Source of the DNA: Isochrysis galbana
Taxonomy: Eukaryota > Haptophyta > Isochrysidales > Isochrysidaceae
Direction: 5' to 3'
Length of the DNA stretch: 64,000 nt
Assembly (NCBI GenBank): GCA_018136815.1
Contig: CM030939.1
Coordinates: 2,364,808-2,428,807 of the forward strand
The position numbers and the translations under genes were made by a program. Numbering within the stretch: position 1 is the stretch's first letter; every line of letters starts with the position of its first letter. Positions 31,672-42,046 of the stretch are shown here, piece after piece. The notes under the pieces were generated by a model, which worked only from the letters and a program-made list of their open reading frames with translations, was not told the DNA's origin and searched no databases.

Positions 31672-33153
31672 ACGTGGCGGAGAGTCCGAAGGGCATGCCC
31701 TGCCGCAGCTGCTGCCTGCGCGCCGACGACGTCTGCGAGCCGGCGGCGTCTGCGCTGCTGCACGATCGCTCGCGTGCCGTGGCGCACCTGCTGCCGGCCG
31801 GGTGGGAGCTGAACGGCTCGCAGATGGTGTGCATCAACCGGCGCGTGGTGGTGTCCTGGCGGCGGCTGTGGTCGGTGGGCCTGTCGCGGCCCGCCGTGCG
31901 GACGTTTCTACGTCGACCCGGCGGTCGACCGAAGCACACCGGCCGACTACGGGTAAGGTGGTCACCCCTGAGGGCATCATTGTTACTCAAGGCAAGAAGG
32001 CACTAATCTTATGATTGGTCGCCATGGAGGGGGGCCTCGCGCCCCCCCCACTCTCTCGACTCCCCTCATGGGGGGCGAGAACCATCCACCCCCCTGCGCT
32101 GCCTCTTGGCATGTAGGGGGGACTCACCCAGACTGCCCAGACTCTCCCTGAGAGTCGGGCACAGATCGCACGCCCTGGCCCGCGTTGGCCTGCTTCTCGC
32201 TCTGGCCAACCCCTCCTCCCCCTGGGCCCCCCTGATCAGGAGCCCCCAGCCAGCTCCTGTCGACCCCCAGGGGCTCGAGAGCCAGCGAGGGAGAGGCAGG
32301 AGGGGCCAGGGCCATGCCCCAGCCTCACCTGCCCCCTGAGCTGTGCTCCCAGGCCCTGCAGGCCATCTGGGGACCTGAGCGAGGGGCCGCAGGCGCGCGC
32401 CATGGGCCGGAGCCGCAGGGAAGAGAGGAGGAAGAGGAAAGAGGGAGGGGAGGGGGGAGTGGCAGCTCCCCCCTCCGGCGTTTACGTGTCTTCTCGCCCC
32501 GTTTGGGTAAGAGAAGACGGGGGCACCAGAACCAGGAGGGAAGGGCCGCGGCTCGCAGCGGCCACTCGCCTCGGCGAGAGAGATTAGCGCTTCTGGGCTC
32601 CCATTCACGAGTGCCCCCCCCCCCTGCGTTGTTTTTACCCGAAAGGGGTTTTCCCCCAGCGTGGACTCGAGGAGAGGACGTGCTGGGGTGCGCGGGGTCG
32701 GTGCGTGCACTGGGGGGAGGACAAATATCGAGGGGAGGGGGCAGTGCCCCCTCCCCCCGGTAGCACTCGGACACCTGGCTCGTCAGGCATGACGGGATTC
32801 CGGGACGGAAAAGTTGTGTCCAATTAGCTAGTGGGGTTGGCTAGGATATAACATTAATTATTTTGTTTTACTCAAGGCAAGAAGGAAGTCTATCATCTCT
32901 ACGTCGCGCCAAAATCGGGCTCCTTCGCCTCTTTCGACTTCCCGCGCAAGATCCTACTCAACATCTAGGGCAACCCGTACCCCATCGACTACGCCATTCG
33001 CAACTGCAAGGAGCTTGCCGGCGAAATCAAGGACCTCAGCGTGCACGCCGGACCCAAGGGGTGCAAAGGCTTCTTCAAGGTCTACGCCACGGCTTTCAAC
33101 CCACCCCTACGTATTTGTTCGTGCGAAGAGGAGCGCGAGGCACCTGACAAGTA
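31672..33153 (+). pseudogene. Unknown gene split by retroposon, with frameshifts and a stop
   Basis: The upstream part (31672-32000) encodes a Cys-rich start (MPCRSCCLRADDVCEPA) and a WELNGSQMVCINRRVVV segment. The downstream part resumes at 32886 with EVYHLYVAPKSGSFASFDFP and ends at 33151-33153 (TAG) after a Cys-rich SCEEEREAPDK. Removing the insertion 32001-32867 and one copy of its TSD restores continuous coding across GIIVTQGKKEVYHLY. Independently, one frame change occurs near a T run at 31908 and another near 31945, and a TAG interrupts the downstream part after KILLNI (32967). The gene is therefore dead by several lesions. The family is not recognised. Confidence 0.7.
32001..32867 (+). 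mobile_element. Family A retroposon, complete copy in a gene
   Basis: This is 867 bp, flanked by the 18 bp direct repeat TTACTCAAGGCAAGAAGG (31983-32000 and 32868-32885). After CACT comes the hairpin AATCTTATGATT, then GGTCGCC, ATGG and a G6/C7 hairpin. It ends GGATATAACATTAATTATTT. The TSD lies within coding sequence, so the empty site can be read directly from the flanks. Confidence 0.9.
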
Positions 33154-33165
33154 GGCTAGAAATAA

Positions 33166-33657
33166 CAGTGTTGGGGCAACAGCGCGCCAGCTTGCACCGA
33201 TGTTGGAGCTATCACTGGCGCCAGTAGCTGATGACAGCTATCGGTGGTCTGCGAGCTGGCGCCAGATCTTTGGTGGGAAGAGCTGGTCATGCCAGCTAGC
33301 GCCAGCTCTGGAGGGCAGAGGGTGGGGGAGAAAGGTCACCAATTGTAAATTATATAGTGTAAAGGGTTATTTTCCCGCTACTGGAGGTAAAGCACACCCC
33401 GGCAGCTTAATGTGAACCTGAGAGATCATGTCGCGTGTGGGTTCACGGTTCGAATCTGGTCGACCTCCTACGTCCGCGACGTAGGGGCTTACCATTGGCA
33501 ACCCGCAGCTCCTTACTTGTAGTTTTTGTTTCCTTTCTTGTTTTTTTTTACATCGCTCATTATTTGCTGAGAACTGGCGAGCTGGCGCCAATTGCCAGTT
33601 GAGATGGAACTGGCACTGGCGCCAAACACTGGTGCCAGTACTGTTGCCCCAACACTG
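33166..33657 (+). mobile_element. hAT MITE
   Basis: This 492 bp element has perfect 17 bp terminal inverted repeats, CAGTGTTGGGGCAACAG and its complement (33166-33182 and 33641-33657). They are flanked by the 8 bp direct repeat AGAAATAA (33158-33165 and 33658-33665). CAGTG ends and 8 bp duplications are hAT hallmarks. GGCGCCAG/CTGGCGCC motifs are repeated next to both ends. There is no coding capacity. It inserted just after the stop codon of the pseudogene. Confidence 0.92.
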
Positions 33658-33665
33658 AGAAATAA

Positions 33666-33790
33666 CGAAACGAGAACCGGATATTCTACATTCTAGGTCG
33701 GCTAGTCGGCTAGAAAGAACGAAACGAGAACCGGAATTCTAGGTCGGCTAGAAAAAACGAAACGAGAACCGGAATTCTAGGTCGCTAGGG
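33666..33790 (+). repeat. Three tandem copies of a ~45 bp unit
   Basis: The unit AACGAAACGAGAACCGG plus ATTCTAGGTCGGCTAGAAA is repeated at about 33664, 33718 and 33757 with small length changes. The MITE's target AGAAATAA is part of this unit. Confidence 0.75.
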
Positions 33791-34294
33791 GCGAACCCTA
33801 CCCACCTAGATGTAGATGTGCCTGAGCTTCACCGTGTGGCCACACGGCAGAGGACCTGGATGGAGATAAGAGATAAGAACCTGGAAATCGAATCATCTAG
33901 CATCTAGGATGAATGCGACACGTGAGTGACCGGGCTACTGTTGAGTCGTTAACGTATGTTAAGCGCCTTACTGGGTTTTCACCCAATGAGCTTGTGGGGA
34001 GTTCTAAATTCTGCTAATGGGAGCCGAGAGCCGAGGGCCTGCGACCTGCGACTGCGAGGGCGAGGGGGGAGGTATAAGGTATAAGGTATAAATAGTCAGG
34101 TACTTAGTTTTGTTTGTGGCCTGGGATTTGGTGCGGTCATGTGCGTCGTGGCTTGGCATGTTTGTGCAAGGCTAGTGAGAGCAGCAGCACTAATGCTCAT
34201 TGTTTTTATTATTATCTACAAGGCACCTCAACGTATCTATTCCTGAGTGTGAATGAATGAATGAATGTAGGAGTAATACTCTAGAGTGCTAGAC
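33791..34294. other. Spacer, 3' flank of the minus-strand surface protein gene
   Basis: It contains GTATAAG repeats near 34070 and GAATGAAT repeats near 34250. No gene is seen. Confidence 0.5.
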
Positions 34295-37200
34295 CTAGAG
34301 TCCTCGTCGTGAATGAGGAGATCGTGCGACGACTGAGCAGGTTGGGGAGGCGGGAAAGTTGGGCAGAGCCGACGATGTCCGCTCCATAAGTTGCCTGTGT
34401 GGCGTTGGGCCTCGCGCGTGTGTCGACCGTCGAGGCGGCGGTGGAGGAGGCGGGGGTAGCCGAGACGGTGGCCGCCGAACCGGCGGTGGCGGCCGAGGCG
34501 GTGGTGGCTGAGGCGGCGGTGGCGGCCGAGGCGGTGGCAACGGCACATTATGCCGACTGTGAATTGCAGAGGCCTGCGTTGTACACTCAGCGCCGGTATG
34601 AGAACAGTGAGCTCGATATTGCAGGCTTTCTGTGGCCCCATGAATGCGTTGCCGCTGAAGGTCTCCAATGGTCACGTTGAGCACAATGTTTCCGAGCGCA
34701 GCGTTTGCGACGCCTCCTCCACCGTTCACAGGATGTTTCTTCGATTCTTCATCTTGCGCTTCACCCGATGGCTTACCTACGTCGCCCTTTGCCTTTCTGC
34801 CTCGGCAGCGGTGCATGCATGCGCTTCCCACCATGGTGCCAATCGCTAAAATGATGAGCAGGGGTGTCACTACAAGCGACAAGAAGATGAGTGAGGCCAT
34901 CGAGTTCTGCATCGGGCGCACTTCTTCTCCGAGTGCAAGAGAGTACTCGTCGTAATAAGTCCACGGAGAGTCGGGCACTCCTTTCCGCCAGGCACGAAAC
35001 AGGCCGAACTTGACGACGCCCGCTATCAGCCATGCAGTCGCCCAGCCGATACATCGCTTTCGACAGCCAATCCGACCATCGAGTTCTAGCGCAACCACGG
35101 GCCCAACGACGCCAAGTACGAAGGCGTCCCCCAAACAGAGCTCCGTCATGAATCCGCTTGGATAGCCTGATCGGCAGCCCAGATTCTGTATTGGGAATGA
35201 AGTGGAGTTGGCGCCACACTGACTATCGCCCAAGAAGTCCATTCGCAACAATGTGTAGGGCGAGAAGGCGCATCGTCCAAGGAATAGCAAGATGTGAGCT
35301 GCCAAGCCTAGCACGCACCACAGGGGCAGCCAGAGCCGCATGTCACGGCCCCGGAGTTCGACAGGCCGCGCATTTCCCGCTGCGTCAAACTCAGATATTC
35401 TGCGCTTTTGACGCCCCCGCACGTTGAAGAAGAGGATAATCACACCGATGAGCACTGCGCCGCCCAACGTCCATGAGATGATACCTGAGCCGCTGCCGGC
35501 AGCAATAACACATGATTCCGTGACGAGCGACGTGCAGGCGTCGGTTGAAAAGTACAGCCCAATCTCACTCTGGGCGCGGTGCACGATTGCGCTTTGCCCG
35601 AGCCCCATTCCGTCATCAAAGTCTTCCACGATGATGCGTAGTCCGAGCTCTTCTTGTGTTGAGGCAAAGGCCTCGCTCCGATAGCTGAGGGACAATAAGA
35701 TGGACGACAGCGCGTCGGCAGCGGAGAAGAAGCGCAACGTTTGGTCGTTGTAACCGTTCCCCTCAGTGCAGGCCTCAACGCATCCATACACCTCAGTGCA
35801 TGCGTTCGGGCAGTACCCAAGCAACTGTTGGACGGCCGCCATGGACGACTGCCAGTTGTCCCAAGACAGTTCCGCGCTCGTGAGCTGCATGTGCTTTGGC
35901 TCACTCACGCCACCAGTACCGAGCACCTTGAACTCCACGCGGTACACGCCCGTGCCTCGGTCGGCGTCGATGACGGTCACATCGCGTGCGATACGGTTCA
36001 CCATGTTGGGCATGTACGACACATTGAGTGGCGCCTGAATCACGGGCGCGTCATTAACGTTGACCACGCGCACAACCTGTTGCCCCGGGGAAGAAGTCTC
36101 CGCTTGAGAGCTGACAGTGAATGTGAACGAGTCGTCTGATTGGTTGAGCGATACGCCGCGACGTGTGTGGGTCGGATACGAGAAGAAGTTGACGTCGCCC
36201 TCGTAGACCACGCGCGGGCATAGGAAGGCAGGGTCGTCAGAACATTGGCGATTTGACTCTCCGAGGACGGCACCAGGCCTGCTTAGGCGCTCACCCTTGT
36301 TGCTGGAGGCTGTCGGGTCGTGCTGCCACAGTGAGCCATGCTCAGGTAGCGCAGTGATGGTGAAGACAGTGCTTCTTGTCGTCGGCTGGCCGGCCACCTC
36401 CACCCCACGTTGATTGATCCCTCGTAGCTCAAGGACGGTCGCTTCTTCCTCCTTCACCTGTGACCTTCCGTCGATGGCGGCTAAACCACTCAAGACGGTG
36501 ATGAAGAAGGAGGCCGACTCCTCGGAAAGCGCGCCGTGCGAATCGCACAGCTTATATTCGAAGGAGTCGCTTGCTATTAATGTGCGCCCGCTGGTGTCGC
36601 CGAAATCACGCGTGGTGCGATAGAATACGGTGGCGTTCGGCGCACTGTCCCCGACGGCAAGCCGTACTCCGGGAGAGCCGTCCTCGCGTACGGTTAGGAC
36701 CTCGCCGAGGGACGGCTGGCTCATGAGCACCAAGTTCGCAGTGCCCACAGGACGTTGAGGATCGTCTCCATCGACGTCGGTCCCATTCGCCACCATCCGA
36801 GTTGCTAGGCCTATGTATGTGGAGTAAGAGACATCAAAGGGTAAGGGCGGGTCGTTGATTGGAGAGACGTGTAGGATGATGTCAGCCGATGCACTACCGT
36901 TGTAGATTCGTGCTGAATCGCTGACGCTCCAGCGTAGGGAGGCGTACACATCGCCTGCCTCAGAGAAGCTATTGGGGCTACCCCGAAAGTACACTGGTGG
37001 TGAGTACAGCCGGTCGCCCGCAGAGAGCGGCCAGATGCATGAGGAGTCTGCGTAGAGGTTTCCTTGCGCCAGTGACTCCACCTCGATATGGAATGCTAAG
37101 GTCTGCTCTCGATAGAGCGGCGCCTCATTGTCTGCATCCGATGCGAGTGTCTCTAGCCGGGGCAACTCCGTGCAAACGTCTTCATCTACGGTCACATTTG

Positions 37201-38278
37201 TGCTCGATGCAAAGGGCGCCGAGTTATCAAGAGAGGCCAGGTAGTTGAGCATGACTTCTGCTGCTGATAGTGGTCTGCCATACATGGCCAACATTGCCAT
37301 CGTCCCTTCCCATGGCGCGCTCGAGAGAACGCTGCTTCCCGAATACCCGTCAGATCCAATGCGCAGCACATGCTCTTGCGCCCACAACGATTCTGGGGCA
37401 TACTCTGCCGTCCCATAAGTATCCAGCTTGGCCCTCGCCACAAGTGAAGCTAGGTCAAATGCGGGGGTACCTAGCGATCCGTCTGCAGATGCCAAGGGCT
37501 TGTCGGCGTCGAGGATACGAACGCCGTCGATATAGATCGCAAAGCGTGTTGGCTCATCATCACCAGGAGGGGCTCCGAGATTGCGAGCCAACGTGATGAC
37601 AGCGTGATGCATGACACTGCTATCGAGCTGTGGTACCCCAGGACGATCACAATATTCTTTAACATCGTCTCCGGGCAATTTGATGCAGATATTTTCGGCC
37701 GGCAGCGCAACGTCAATCTCCAGGCATCCTAGCTCATTCTGAAACAGCACAATGCTGGCCTCACCTGCGAACATGCCACCCGCCGCCAAAGGTCCGGATG
37801 TCGGACAGGCCATTGGCTGCGACGGAGTCAAAGTATTGAGCGCAACGACCACCCTCCTTGTCGCGCTCTCTGCGGGCTTGAACCACAGCTCGATGGTCAG
37901 CCCGTCAGCCATGCCGTAGCCAATGTTGGCCGACTGCGCAACTGGTGTGTGCAGCGGCTCATAATGCGGCTGCGAAGCGGCGCAGGCGGTCTCGTCCGAA
38001 GCGCAGCAGCACGTCGCATTAAGGACAGCGCCGTTCTTTCCACGCTGGCACGTCGCTCCGCGCCCGTGAGACCGCACGAGCTGCTGTGCTGCAGCGGTCG
38101 GCGCTCCTCCCCACAGAGCAGAGAGCAGCCCATTGTTGTGCGGGGCGAGCGCCTGCTCGAAGGCGGCGGCTTCACACTCCTGGTGCGCGAAGACATAGTG
38201 TACCCTCTCGCCCACCGTGACTCTCTGTCCCCGCGCGTTGCAGCAGAGGGCGAGCCACAGCAGAGCGTACAGCGTCAT
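34295..38278 (-). CDS. Large LamG/cadherin-like multi-pass surface protein
   Basis: The frame encodes 1327 aa from the ATG at 38276-38278, chosen because it begins with a signal peptide (MTLYALLWLALCCNARGQ). The open frame runs about 47 codons further upstream without a better start. Residues about 90-330 resemble a laminin-G/concanavalin fold (GLTIELWFKPAES, HHAVITLARN, FAIYIDGVRI, AMLAMYGRPLSAAEV). Then come several repeats of cadherin/CSPG type with INDPPLPF and NVNDAPVIQAP. A helix at about 936 (GGAVLIGVIILFF) and three or four more before 1155 make it multi-pass. The cytoplasmic tail ends in a long Pro/Arg-rich stretch. It is likely a cell-surface adhesion or receptor-like protein. The exact family is unknown, and no intron is needed. 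Confidence 0.75.
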   Translation of the reverse strand: MTLYALLWLALCCNARGQRVTVGERVHYVFAHQECEAAAFEQALAPHNNGLLSALWGGAPTAAAQQLVRSHGRGATCQRGKNGAVLNATCCCASDETACAASQPHYEPLHTPVAQSANIGYGMADGLTIELWFKPAESATRRVVVALNTLTPSQPMACPTSGPLAAGGMFAGEASIVLFQNELGCLEIDVALPAENICIKLPGDDVKEYCDRPGVPQLDSSVMHHAVITLARNLGAPPGDDEPTRFAIYIDGVRILDADKPLASADGSLGTPAFDLASLVARAKLDTYGTAEYAPESLWAQEHVLRIGSDGYSGSSVLSSAPWEGTMAMLAMYGRPLSAAEVMLNYLASLDNSAPFASSTNVTVDEDVCTELPRLETLASDADNEAPLYREQTLAFHIEVESLAQGNLYADSSCIWPLSAGDRLYSPPVYFRGSPNSFSEAGDVYASLRWSVSDSARIYNGSASADIILHVSPINDPPLPFDVSYSTYIGLATRMVANGTDVDGDDPQRPVGTANLVLMSQPSLGEVLTVREDGSPGVRLAVGDSAPNATVFYRTTRDFGDTSGRTLIASDSFEYKLCDSHGALSEESASFFITVLSGLAAIDGRSQVKEEEATVLELRGINQRGVEVAGQPTTRSTVFTITALPEHGSLWQHDPTASSNKGERLSRPGAVLGESNRQCSDDPAFLCPRVVYEGDVNFFSYPTHTRRGVSLNQSDDSFTFTVSSQAETSSPGQQVVRVVNVNDAPVIQAPLNVSYMPNMVNRIARDVTVIDADRGTGVYRVEFKVLGTGGVSEPKHMQLTSAELSWDNWQSSMAAVQQLLGYCPNACTEVYGCVEACTEGNGYNDQTLRFFSAADALSSILLSLSYRSEAFASTQEELGLRIIVEDFDDGMGLGQSAIVHRAQSEIGLYFSTDACTSLVTESCVIAAGSGSGIISWTLGGAVLIGVIILFFNVRGRQKRRISEFDAAGNARPVELRGRDMRLWLPLWCVLGLAAHILLFLGRCAFSPYTLLRMDFLGDSQCGANSTSFPIQNLGCRSGYPSGFMTELCLGDAFVLGVVGPVVALELDGRIGCRKRCIGWATAWLIAGVVKFGLFRAWRKGVPDSPWTYYDEYSLALGEEVRPMQNSMASLIFLSLVVTPLLIILAIGTMVGSACMHRCRGRKAKGDVGKPSGEAQDEESKKHPVNGGGGVANAALGNIVLNVTIGDLQRQRIHGATESLQYRAHCSHTGAECTTQASAIHSRHNVPLPPPRPPPPPQPPPPRPPPPVRRPPSRLPPPPPPPPRRSTHARGPTPHRQLMERTSSALPNFPASPTCSVVARSPHSRRGL

Positions 38279-39680
38279 TGGCTGGCCGCGCGTGACACGC
38301 CCGACCTGCTGGTTGGACCGTCCGGGACGAGGAAGTCGGGGGGCAAAGGGGGGGGGCGGGCTGATGGGGAAGGAGAAGAGACGGAGAGACGGAGAGAGAT
38401 CTGAAGTAGGCCACCACAAAGTTCTGAGATTGGATCAACCAACACACTGACTGGAGAAAGGGACACCCAGAGAGAGGTAAAAGTACTCTAGTTTGTTGGA
38501 CGGTGGCCGGCCACTGTGGGGTGTACTCGTAGATATACCGTACTCTAGTAAGAGAAGAAAAATGCTGGGAGCAAGTCGCACCCACTCCTACTGTAGTGCC
38601 AAAAGTAGTGTTTTGTTTTGAACGTAATGGTGGCTGCTGACCAATTGAAACTTTGTGCTGTTTATTCATAGTGAGCAGCGAGCAAGCAAGTCGTGAGAGA
38701 GGTCAAACAAACAAGATAACACGTCGGAGCAAAAAAGGCATTTCCTCGGACAATTCGCAATCAGAGAGATGAATGTAGTACATGACTATGCGGGGGTTCG
38801 TCGATCGTTGAATCCGTGATCTGCATTGGCCCATGAACGAAATGAGAAATGACGGTCGTGCTCTTCTTCGCTAATGTCTTTTTTATTATGATGCTGTATG
38901 GGTCAAAAGCGTCAAGCGGTCAGGGCCAAGTGCCGAGTACATGAGCGTATGAGTATAATTATTGGTTATTGGTGATGAATATGCAGTAAAAAGTTTTGTG
39001 GATCAAGCAAAAGACTTTTGAGTGACTTTTGAGTATAATAAGCAAAAGACTTTTGAGTTTTGAGCTTTGATACTGATACTCGTAGTAGTAGTAATAGTAA
39101 TAGAGTCTCGCAGTGCACGCAGGATACAAAAAAGGCCCGTCCTCCCCATTCCCCCAACGCTAGGCCCAAAGTAGTGTACATGGACCGACCCCCCGAAACC
39201 AAACAAAAAGGAACGAGGGGGGGGGGCGTGAATGAAGGGGAGAGAAGGTAGGGTGCAGGCGATGTCAAGTGTAGACCCCAGAGGAAGGGGTAGCGAGTAG
39301 CAACGTAGTAGTCTTCTTCAAGAATATTTTTCCCAAAATAGACTTCCATGGGCCTGTGGAGTGGCGTGGTGTTGTGAGGCTGTGGCTGGTGTGTGCGATG
39401 GGGTAGAAGGGCTGTGGATGACAGTGACATGAGAAGTATCAGATGGAGGGAGCATAGGGGACGGAGTGGCACGGGCGGGAGAAGCACGCGTGGACGGGGG
39501 TGAGATCGGTGGGCCGATCTCACTCGACATGAAGGCAGACGAGACGAGCACTGAGCACACGGGCGGGTCAGGGAGGCACAGGGGCGCTCGAGCGGTGGCG
39601 CTGAGCGTGAGAGTCGCCGAAGAACAGAGGGAAGACACTCGCGGGGGAAAGGACACGCGCGGGGAAAGGAACAAGGCTAG
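38279..39680. other. Upstream region of the surface protein gene and spacer
   Basis: The stretch 38380-39100 is relatively AT-rich. Near 39000-39060 the phrase CAAAAGACTTTTGAGT is repeated. Positions 39200-39680 are G/A-rich. No gene is supported. Confidence 0.4.
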
Positions 39681-39684
39681 GGCT

Positions 39685-39860
39685 GACCATTAACAGGCAA
39701 GTTTTTTGGAAACCCATTAGTAGTTTTTCAAGGTCAGTACATTAACAGGTTGAGTTTTTCTCTGGGTGTTAACAGGTTGTGTGTTTTAGGGGTGTTAATA
39801 CCCAGTTAGTGGCCATTAACAGGTTAAACCCATTACAAGCTGTTACCCCAACGTTGCAAT
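39685..39860. repeat. Cluster of TTAACAGG motifs
   Basis: The motif TTAACAGG occurs at about 39691, 39742, 39768 and 39816, with related CATTA/GTTAATACCCAG and CTGGGTGTTAA inverted segments. It may be the remains of a small transposon with subterminal repeats. Ends and TSD could not be fixed. Confidence 0.35.
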
Positions 39861-41070
39861 ATATGTTCGGGGCGGGGGATTCCCTTCCCCTCCCCCCGCC
39901 CCCCGCCCCCCGACTCCGGGAGCTGTACCCCCCCCTGTCGCATTCGCGAATCGACACTCGTTAGGCTTCTCTTCGTCGTTCGGTATTTATCGTTATAATT
40001 CTCTCCTTTCTCTCGTTCTCGGTCAAAAGCTTCGCTTGGATGCATGGGATCGTGGGTTGTGGAGCGCCCTCTCTCTTTCTCTCGAAAGAGAAGGGAAGTT
40101 TCCCCACCTTTCTTCCTCCCAGGCGCCTCGCAAATAGGTTTAATTTGCTATCTCCCCTGCGTTTCTTTATCTGCTTCTGGGGGCAATCAGGTTTAATTGG
40201 CGACCTCTTCGTATCTCCCCCTTAGGCACATCGCACTTCTCTCGTCTTATTCGGTAGGTCTCTTGGAATCCTGCGTAGCAAGATTGCCTCTCGTTTCCGT
40301 TATGGTGCGATTCCCGTTCCAGACAAGATCGCCGACAGATCGCCCTTTGTTTGATCGTCGTCCGTCGTTGTCTGATCGGAGTGTTTGGGTTTGATTTCAG
40401 TCGAGTTATGTGAGAAAGTCGTGGGGCGAGAGTCGGGGTGTTTTCCTGGGTGTCTCTGTCCGTCGTCCTGTCGTCAGTCGTCATCCGTCGCTCTCGCTCT
40501 CGTCGCTCGTCGCTCTCGCTCTCGTAACACTCATACCCTACAAACTCGCCTCGCCTCGCCAGCCCCTGCCACCACAGCCCTCCTCTCACTCGCCCTCGCC
40601 TCTCGCCGCTCGCTCGATGTCGCTCTCGCCGCCGTCCTCGCCCTCGCTCAAGCCCGCCTGCCCGCCTTCCTCTGCTGACGGGCCTCAGCACGTCAGCACC
40701 TCCGAAGTGGTCTCCCTCGCAGCGCCTGCCGCCGGCTTCGCCCCTTCCTCATTGCCCTCAGGCCCTATGGGCCACTCCAATTCGTCACCCCCCCCCTCTC
40801 GCCCTGCGCCCTGCGCCTCCCCCCCCCCCCGACGCCAACGCGCTAGCGCTAATGGGTATAAGCGCGGACCACCGTCGAAGCGCAATGCGCCAAAATGGCC
40901 AAGCAATTCCTACCTGCGCCGGCGTCGACCGCAGGGGCTCTTTGGGGTGGACATACCTCATCAGTGCTCTTTGGTGTGAGACGTGGATCGTGATTTCAAC
41001 GAGATATCGACCCTGCCCCAAATCGAGTGAATGGAGTCAGACCACGCGTGTGTGTTCAACATGTGAAGTG
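39861..41070. other. Gene-free region, CT-rich and serine/proline-coding frames
   Basis: The frames at 40410-40979 are Ser/Pro/Ala-rich with no domain. Repeated CGTCGCTC/GTCGTC blocks at 40440-40520 are echoed on the other strand near 52380-52450. I do not call a gene. Confidence 0.35.
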
Positions 41071-41921
41071 TCAAGTTGACTCAAGTAACCTCCAGGTGAC
41101 AATGAAAGGTGTTAGCGGGGATGGGGATAATTGAACGCTTTTGGTCTGGTCGATGCCGTGGAAGGAGGGAAGGGTCACCGGAGAACCGAGCAACCTAGTC
41201 CGACCTTTTAAGATCTGCGGTCGATGCCGTGGAAGGGGGGAAGGGGGCGCCGGAGAACCGAGCCCCGACCTTTTATTTAAGATCTGCGGTCGATGTCGTG
41301 GAGGCCTTGTGGGTTCAATCTTTACGGGAGCTGAACCCGAACCGATAAGCGGCCTTTTGTTTTCAATCTTTACTTGGGAAGCTGAACCCGAATCGACACC
41401 TTCTAATTCTAACAATTCTTGGAGGTGGGGAGTTAATTCCGAATCGACATAAGCTTTGATTGTACGAAGCAGATCATCACGACTCATATGGATGATTGTA
41501 TTCGCAGTGAATTTCTTGCTCAAGAGAGTGTGTATCATATAAACCAGTGTGAATGATTTATCAGCCCCGCAAATGGCATGTAAGGTGTCTTTAATGTACG
41601 TATTGTGCCGGAAATTGAATGAACTGAATAAGGACTTACATTCGAAAGTGTACGTCCACAAATTTGGGTTAGACTCAATCAGCCTCCTCAGGGAGTTGTT
41701 GCTCCCCCCCGGGTTGACCCCAACCGGCGGCGGGACCCCAACCGGCGGCGGTGGACTGATGCTGTCCAATGCTTCCGCCATAACCTGCATGGCAGATTTA
41801 GAATTGGCATATGGCGGAAAGAGAGGTGTGATGAATTTTTAAAGTTCTCGTCCATCTTACTTATGATCCATTGCAATCGCTTGCGTACTACATCATCAGC
41901 CGCCATTCCATTTATAGACAT
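41071..41921 (-). pseudogene. Frameshifted paralogue of the 55.2 kb gene
   Basis: The minus-strand start MSINGMAADDVVRKRLQWII matches MSTNGRAPADIVLKRLEWIK of the gene at 55152-55742. A one-base deletion in a T run (T5 at 41836-41840 against T6 in the other copy) shifts the frame, after which the homologous frame continues from MQVMAEALDSISPPPPVG to SGSAPVKIEPTRP. Its C-terminus is longer and contains three imperfect PRHRPQIL repeats encoded by a roughly 75 bp tandem repeat (41140-41310). The middle is more diverged than the ends. It is inactive unless the shift is a sequencing error. Confidence 0.7.
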
Positions 41922-41983
41922 GGTTGAGAACTGTGAGGTGGTGCCTTTGCTTAAATACTAGACATTTTTTTGTACCGGCGCAT

Positions 41984-42030
41984 CGCGTATTTGGAAACGA
42001 GGGGTACCAAATGAAGGCAAACGACCTAGC
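41984..42030 (-). promoter_or_regulatory. Conserved upstream block of the 41/55 kb gene family
   Basis: The plus-strand text GTATTTGGAAACGAGGGGTA followed by CCAAATGAAGGCAAACGACCT also occurs at 55809-55852, upstream of the intact paralogue, and at 56068-56107. It sits 60 to 110 bp before the start codons and is the best conserved non-coding segment of the family. It may be core promoter or a repeat border. Confidence 0.5.
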
Positions 42031-42046
42031 GTGAGTGACCGGCCTA

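Noticed and set aside
33440..33470. GGTTCGAATC, a perfect tRNA B-box like sequence
   Set aside because: The bases on either side do not form a T stem and no A box or acceptor stem fits. It lies inside a hAT MITE.
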